DNA from: Dolomedes plantarius
Taxonomy: Eukaryota > Arthropoda > Arachnida > Araneae > Dolomedidae
DNA length: 64,000 bases
NCBI GenBank assembly: GCA_907164885.2
Contig: OU015495.1
Location: 2,404,808 to 2,468,807, forward strand
Direction of reading: 5' to 3'
The translations under genes and the position numbers were made by a program. Below are positions 58,099 through 64,000 of the stretch, piece after piece (position 1 is the first letter of the stretch; each line of letters starts with the position of its first letter). The notes under the pieces are model-generated. The model had not been told where the DNA came from, did not search any database, and was given only the letters and a program-made list of their open reading frames with translations.

Positions 58099-58427
58099 TA
58101 TATATACGAGGGCCATTCTAAAAGTAAAGAACGCTTTAATCTGACGAGCCGTGTAATGAGCAATTTGCTCGTTTTTTTATTTTACATTTATGATATAGAA
58201 AATAGAAAAATATGATCTAAAGCATCTTTTTTTTTAGTTTTAGAACTCTAAAAGTTAACATAATTTGTTTTTAAACGCGCACTATTTACTTCGTCTCAAA
58301 AACGCTACTTTTCCTAAGCGAATACATGTGACGTCACAGTTTACCATAGCGAATTTGTTTACTTCGGTGTCTGGATTGTGTTGCGTAGTTGAAGTTTGAT
58401 ATCTAGCTTTTTTTCTTTATTTTTAAG

Positions 58428-58537
58428 ATGTCAAAGTGTGTTAAAGTAAATTTTAAATATTGTTTAGTACCTTGCTGCACAAGCACGACTGTAAATACAC
58501 CTGGAAAGCTTTTTTTTTTTTGTGTTCCAAAAGATAA
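58428..58537 (+). pseudogene. THAP-type zinc finger, first exon fragment
   Basis: Starts MSKCVKVNFKYCLVPCC and goes on with TSTTVNTPGKLFFF and, after a shift in a T-run, a VPKDK word, then a donor (aag|gtaatg) at 58537. The Cys-x-x-x-Cys and the N-T-P-x-K-L-F-x-x-V-P pattern fit the start of a THAP domain, found in P-type transposases and host proteins. No second exon is recognised. Confidence 0.45.
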
Positions 58538-59956
58538 GGTAATGAACCGGTCTTCCATTTTATAATATTTAGTAAGAACAGTGTCCTGTCTCTCTAAAAG
58601 TCTAATTTTCTCAACAACTTTGGTTCGAAATGAGCCATCTTGTGGTATTAAAGGCTCCAAATTATGTTTTACTAAATCTTTCCCTATAACGAATGTTATA
58701 GAATTGCCTACACACGAAAGTTTTGATTTCTTCAGTAACTCGAAACTAACGTCACTGCTGGTTCTTCACTCCGTCTATGAAGCCACATAAGCAAAGCTAC
58801 AGCATGTTTACATCCACCTGTAAAAAATATAATTATAGAAACCCTCAGAAATATTAATATACAATTTAGTTAACAAAAATCAAAATATTATCTGTTAAAT
58901 TTAAACTAGCATTTAATGCAAAAATAAAAACTATATTCTGAGAATATCATATTTTATTCACTTGAATAATCATTGTAAAATGTTTATTTGCATTAAAATT
59001 TTGATTTTATGAAAAATGTTTCAAATAAAATGCTGTTATTTCTGACTTTAATTTTCTTCTGTGTTCATTAAATGAATAAACTTTCATCCATAATTGAAAA
59101 TCGTTAAAATACCATATTATCTCTATCAGATTAAATTATTTTGAATATACCTGATACATTGAATAACTTCAGAAAAACTAGCATTCTGGATAGCGGTCTA
59201 TAAAATGTTTGTTCACAGCAGAGATATGCAATATACAACTCTTAAAGTATATTACATACAGTTCCTTGATAATAGCTTTGATGCTGAAACAGTTGTAAAT
59301 GCTCAGTAAGTGGATCCACATTGAATAATTTTTTAATTTTGGCTATAATTGTAGGTTTTAATGTGATACAGATGATTTGCCAAATTGTTGTAGCAAATAA
59401 GAATTTAAAATACGACATTTTCCACTTAAATAAATATTTAAATATATTTGTAAAAACAACGAGTTTTGTTATGAGTTATTATGTTATGAGTTCAGATTTA
59501 TTATAATTCCTTTACCATTTAAAATACACATATTTCTGTGATATGAATGCAGAACACTGAACACCTTCGTAAATTTGGTAGTGTTTTTAATTTCTGTCAT
59601 ATTTTTAATACACAATTAAAAATACTAAATATCCTATAACAGACACTACTTGTAATGTTGCAGTGCTAATTAATTCTATAAAATTAAACATGTACTATAA
59701 ATGAATAATAATAGAAGCTGTTTATTAAACTTTTAGATTACGCGATTAATTTAATAATATGCATAAACAATGTCTAACTTTAAAGTTTGTGTAAAAAAAA
59801 CGTACGTCAGAGTTCTACAATCTACAATACATAACTAGAATAATAAATGCAAACAAATGTATACATACCTCTGAAGTTTAAATACTCGTATTTCTGCTCC
59901 CATAAAACTTGGATTATTTCCCAAAAAGGAAAACACTGCAAATGAAACCTTTTTAA
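58538..59956. other. AT-rich DNA within the mariner, no gene
   Basis: A 69-codon frame at 58581-58790 is of no known family. The rest is AT-rich and without coding signal. Confidence 0.4.
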
Positions 59957-60922
59957 AGTCCATGTCGCTGGCACGGCACTTATGGAATTTTGAGTTGAAA
60001 CTTTCACAAAAATTAGTACCAAAATATCAGAATTAGGTCCGATTCTGCCGGGCCAGCGACATAGTAGCCCGGCACTTTTGGAATTTCGATTTGAAACTTT
60101 CACAAAAATTAGTACCAAAATATTAGAATTAGTACCCATCAGGATCACGAGTTATAGTGTATTCGAATGCGCCGGGCCAGTAAAAATCATGTCGTTCCAA
60201 GGCCAGACGCCTCGGAATTTCGAGTTGAAACTTTCACAAAAATTAGTAACTAATTAGTATCAAAATATTAGAATTAGTACCCATCAGGATCGCGAGTTAT
60301 AGCGTGCCCGATTCTGCCGGGCTACCATGTCACTGGCCCGGCACTTTTGGAATTTCGATTTGAAATTTTCACAAAAATTAGTACCTAATTAGTACTAATT
60401 ATTCCTACAATATTAGAATTAGTACCCATCAGGATCGCGAGTTATAGCGTGTCCAATTCTGCCGGGCCAGCGACATGGTAGCCCGGCACTTTTGGAATTT
60501 CGAGTTGAAACTTTCACAAAAATTAGTACCTAGTTAGTACCAATTAGTACCAAAATATTAGAATTAGTACCCAACAGGATCGCGAATTATAGAGTGTCCG
60601 ATTCTGCCGGGCCGTCTGGCTTTGGAGTGACATGATATTTGCTGGCCCGGCACATTCGAATACGCTATAACTCGTGATTCTGATGGGTACTAATTCTAAT
60701 ATTTTGGTACTAATTAGGTACTAATTTTTCTGAAAGTTTCAACTCGAAATTCCAAAAGTGCCAGGCTACCATGTCGCTGGCCCGGCAGAATCGGACACGC
60801 TATAACTTGCGATCCTGATGGGTACTAATTCTAATATTTTGGTACTAATTGGTACTAATAAGGTACTAATTTTTGTGAAAGTTTCAACTCAAAATTCCAT
60901 AAGTGCTGGGCCAGCGACATGG
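59957..60922. repeat. Palindromic array: five forward and two inverted units
   Basis: The unit holds gaatttcgagttgaaacttt, cacaaaaattagtacc, tagaattagtacccatcagg and ccgggccagcgacatggta. Forward units lie at about 59984, 60091, 60213, 60351 and 60494; inverted ones at about 60715 and 60860. The outer ends (tccatgtcgctggc and its inverse) match, so the block is one large foldback structure. Confidence 0.8.
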
Positions 60923-61530
60923 ACCTTCCATTTTAGGCAGGTTGTCAGATTGCCCTTTTGCAAAACTGGGTAATAACGCCATGGTAAAGAAAACAGAAAT
61001 AAAACTAATAATAAAGAGGACGGTAGAATATAATTTAAAAAAAAGGGGGGAATAAACAATAGCCACAAATTAAAATTAGAAAAATTAAACCAAATTAGAA
61101 AAAAAATATGATTTTAAAATGTTAGAAACCAAATTAGAAAAAAAAATATGATTTTAAAATGTTAGTTTAAGAGGTGGAAACGTAGAATCTCGCGCTAGAA
61201 AATTGTAAATATTGAAGCATGGTAAATAGTGACGTCAGAACCAATCACGTAGCGTTTTGGGGTCACATGATTTTTCAACACTTTTTGCTTATTTTAAATT
61301 TAAAATTTTTATTATTTAGATCTATATATACGTTTTAATTGATGTTTCAGAACAATTTGATAACCTATTGTTAATAGAAAATAGAAATGAGCATTTTCCC
61401 CACATGTGCAAATTCCTCATTCTCCCACCACCCCCGCTTCCTAGAAATTGACTTACCCAATCATTCCCGCCACTTTGACACTAACAGCTAGCAGCTGCGG
61501 TCATTTATTGTTTAATTTTGCGTTTTTAAA

Positions 61531-62065
61531 ATGTGTGAAAAAATTAAGTATCCCTCCAAGTGTGAGGTTCGTAGCGTAATACGTTTTCTGGATGTAAAAC
61601 ACGGCCGTCCTATCGAAATTCACAAACAGATAACTGAAGTTTATGGAAATGTTATGAATGAATCCCCAGTTCGAAAATGGTGCATTATGTTTACAGGTGG
61701 CGAACGAATGTTCATGAGGAAAAACGACCAGGACGACCTTCAGTTGTCACTGATGAACTCAAATCGAGGTATGAGTAAAAAATTTCACGTTGCTGCATTG
61801 ACGAAGGAATTGCTTCAGCAATTTAACTGGGAAGTTTTTGAACATCCGCCTTATAGCCCGGACTTGGCTCCCGGTGATTACATTCTTTTTCCCAAATTGA
61901 AGGATTTTTTGGCGAAAACCACTATGGAAATGATGACGAACTGAAATAGGAAGTTAGTGACTGTTTCAAAAACTTGCCGGCAAGTGAGTATGCAGAAGGC
62001 ATAGGAAAGCTGGTACAGCGCTATGACAAATGTTTCAATTTGAACGGCCACTACTTAGAAAAATA
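61531..62065 (+). pseudogene. mariner transposase, catalytic middle deleted
   Basis: Starts MCEKIKYPSKCEVRSVIRFL with a typical mariner helix-turn-helix, HKQITEVYGNVMNESPVRKW. After about 85 residues it jumps to LLQQFNWEVFEHPPYSPDLA and PGDYILFPKLKDFL, the third Asp block. A stop at 61942 precedes a C-terminal tail still readable to NLNGHYLEK. The first two catalytic Asp blocks are gone. Confidence 0.8.
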
Positions 62066-62181
62066 GGTAACATATCAAAATATGTTGTAAAATAAGTTTT
62101 CTTTCATTATCTTGAATAAAAATGTCTAGAGAAACAAACGTTCTTTACTTTTAGAATAGCCCTCATATATATATATATACA

Positions 62182-63592
62182 CACTCATGGACAAAAAATT
62201 AGCGCACCAAGAAATAATTGCGAGATCGTAATGAAACTTGCAAAGAAGGTACATGTCGGGGAGATATGCAAATGATTAGAAATGCAGCGTGATTGCGCAT
62301 TACGTATAGCCGGTAGAGGGCGTTGAACATCGTACTCTGTGGAGTATAAAACAGGTAACCAAAGCTTGTTTGAGTGTGCTGAGTCATTTACAAAGGAAGA
62401 ACTGCGATAGACATGCCATTACGCCGTGTTCGAAGACAATATAAGCAGTTGTCGCCGTTTGAGAGGGGGAGAATCGTCGGGATGATGGAAGCTGGGTGGT
62501 CAGCTAGGCGAGTAGCTCGTGAATTAGGCCGCTCTGATTGTGTTGTGAGGAGGTGTTGGGACCAGTGGACCCAAGAGATGTCATGTACACGAAGACCAGG
62601 CTCAGGACGCCCTCGACAGACCAGTCGTCGAGAAGACCGCCACATCGTAAGAAATGCACGCGTACAGCCAACTGCTTCATCGGCCGCCATCCAGGCACAG
62701 GTAGCACCTTCACTAGGGGCCTCTGTGTCTTCTCGAACCATACGAAGGCGCTTGGCTGAAGGACAGTTGGTATCGCGGCGCCCATTACGTGTGCTGCCCT
62801 TGACACCCACCCATCGACGCCTCCGTTTGGAGTTTTGCAGCGCACGAGGAAACTGGACTGCAGCGGAATGGAACCAGGTCGTCTTTAGCGACGAATCCAG
62901 ATTCAATCTCGGCAGTGATGGCAACCGTGTTCTTGTGTGGAGAATCCGTGGTGACCGCTTCAATCCTGCCTTTTCTGTACAGCGACACATCGCTCCCACA
63001 GCTGGTGTGATGGTATGGGGGTCATTGCCTACAATACACGGTCACCCTTAGTATTGTTCCGTGGCACCATGACAGCCCAGTGGTATGTTCATGACATCCT
63101 GCAACCACATGTGTTGCCACTCATGCAACGGCTCCCAGGAGCCATTTTTCAACAAGACAATGCTCGGCCTCATACGGCAAGGGTGTCACAAGACTGTCTC
63201 CGCACTGTTACTACCCTTCCTTGGCCTGCCCGATCCCCAGATTTGTCTCCAATCGAGCATATCTGGGATCATTTGGGATGACGAGTTGGGCATCCCACGA
63301 GTTTGAACGAACTAGAGGCAAGGTTACAGCAAATATGGAACGAAATGTCTCAAGACATCATACAGAACTTGTATGACTCAATGCCCGATCGTATCGCATC
63401 GTGCATTCGCGCTAGAGGGGGTCCAACGGAGTATTAACTCCTCCGTTCTTTTGCCTTTTTCTCTGAAATAAATTATCCTTTTTCTTTGATTTTCTTTTCA
63501 TTTACTTATATCAAAGTAGTCATTACGTATGTAAAATTTCGTTTCATTTTGACGACTCCTTCTTGGTGCGCTAATTTTTTTGTCCATGAGTG
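62182..63592 (+). mobile_element. Tc1-like transposon
   Basis: Inverted ends cactcatggacaaaaaatta and its inverse at 63573-63592, extending to gcgcaccaagaa. TA on both sides. One transposase gene with breaks. Confidence 0.85.
62413..63437 (+). pseudogene. Tc1 DD34E transposase, one frameshift and one stop
   Basis: Starts MPLRRVRRQYKQLSPFERGR. N-terminal helix-turn-helix (VARELGRSDCVVRRCWDQW), GRPRQ linker, then VVFSDESRFNLGSDGN with the first Asp. A frameshift at about 63020 ends the first frame; the second has FRGTMTAQWYVHDILQ, FQQDNARPHTARVSQD and SPDLSPIEHIWDHLG with the Asp and Glu. A TGA at 63279 stops it, with LNELEARLQQIWNEMSQ and RARGGPTEY readable after it. Damage is light. Confidence 0.85.
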
Positions 63593-63610
63593 TATATATA
63601 TATGTGTGTA

Positions 63611-63783
63611 CAGTGGAATCTCGATCGATCGCTTTCGGATCCATCGTTTTTCCGTATGTATCGTTCATTTTATACAGTCCCAACTACCATATTGCTTTGT
63701 TATGTTTCCGCATCTATCGTTTTCCTGCATTTATCGTTCATTTCAATCGCTCCCTTGAAAAACGATACATCGAGATTCCACTG
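63611..63783. mobile_element. 173-bp MITE (pogo or Tc1-type ends)
   Basis: cagtggaatctcgat at the left returns inverted at the right (atcgagattccactg). TA duplications at 63609-63610 and 63784-63785. The body repeats an atcgttt-type word. No coding. Confidence 0.8.
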
Positions 63784-64000
63784 TATATATAATGTTATAT
63801 ATATATATCCACTATATATATATATATATAATGTTAATTTGAATAAATGAATTCATATTAAATATGCACTAAAAAAAACAAAAAAAAAACATGTTTTCTT
63901 TTGAAAAACACGAAAAATCCATATTATGGTTTCCGTGTCAAAGCCCGGTGTTCGGCGTGCGCGCCATCTAGTGGCGGTGACCAAATTTGAGATACCGCTA
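63784..64000. other. Window end, nothing recognised
   Basis: Short TA runs, an A-rich stretch, then a GC-richer end with gcgccatctagtggcggtga. It may begin another element. Confidence 0.3.

Larger units (their letters stand above)
58107..62165 (+). mobile_element. mariner-type element, stretched by internal insertions
   Basis: Ends cgagggccattctaaaagta and the inverse of tgagggctattctaaaagta, with TA outside (58105-58106, 62166-62167). A deleted mariner transposase lies at its right end. The 3.4 kb before it holds unrelated DNA: a THAP-like exon and a palindromic array. Confidence 0.75.

Noticed and set aside
58403..58660. 85-codon minus-strand frame MEPLIPQDGSFRTK
   Set aside because: It runs antisense through the THAP-like exon and its poly-T run. 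No family resemblance.
59957..60922. CRISPR-like array
   Set aside because: Units occur in both directions and grade into each other; there are no short repeats with spacers of constant length.
62388..62999. 203-codon minus-strand frame
   Set aside because: It is the antisense shadow of the Tc1 transposase at 62413-63437.

Overview
The window is transposon-dense eukaryotic DNA. I found no recognisable host gene, rRNA, tRNA or CRISPR array. The mix of families points to an arthropod genome: an I-type LINE, PIF/Harbinger, Merlin, hAT, Tc1/mariner including a DD41D type, a Penelope-like element, Gypsy and BEL/Pao. The AT-rich background full of (TA)n arrays fits a spider or other chelicerate best, but that is inference from element types only.

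Layout. (1) 123-13182 is a multi-layer nest. An I-superfamily non-LTR retrotransposon (137-13168, 14-bp target duplication) carries a PIF/Harbinger element (1815-9241) inside its ORF2 endonuclease. The Harbinger carries a Merlin element (2521-4745) with an open transposase in one intron, and a hAT derivative (7542-8191) in another. (2) 13183-20156 holds a longer hAT copy sitting in a 64-bp tandem repeat, a candidate solo LTR, a 0.6-kb inverted repeat, two copies of a 0.4-kb dispersed repeat, LTR fragments and TA arrays. (3) 20157-28795 holds a gag-only LTR element, an unclassified repeat with a GC-rich head, a candidate 1.6-kb solo LTR, and a Penelope-like RT between near-identical 201-bp inverted repeats. 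(4) 28813-39894 holds two related Gypsy elements. The first has an uninterrupted gag-pol. The second has near-identical LTRs and a 1308-codon ORF in which the reverse transcriptase is replaced by an acidic linker. (5) 40542-53518 is a SINE candidate, a minisatellite and a pile of BEL/Pao and Gypsy fragments nested in one another, with LTRs that look mosaic. (6) 53523-63783 is a run of DNA transposons: DD41D, nested Tc1 elements with a MITE inside a terminal repeat, a mariner carrying a THAP-like exon and a large palindromic array, a Tc1 element and a small MITE.

A recurring pattern is that several unrelated LTR families begin and end directly in (TA)n arrays, so the arrays look like landing sites. 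The most notable unit is the RT-less Gypsy at 34124-39894. Its two LTRs differ by about two changes, so it moved recently. It keeps Gag, protease, RNase H and integrase but must have obtained reverse transcription from elsewhere. The complete Gypsy next to it is a candidate helper of related Gag type. All statements rest on reading the sequence by eye. No similarity search was run.
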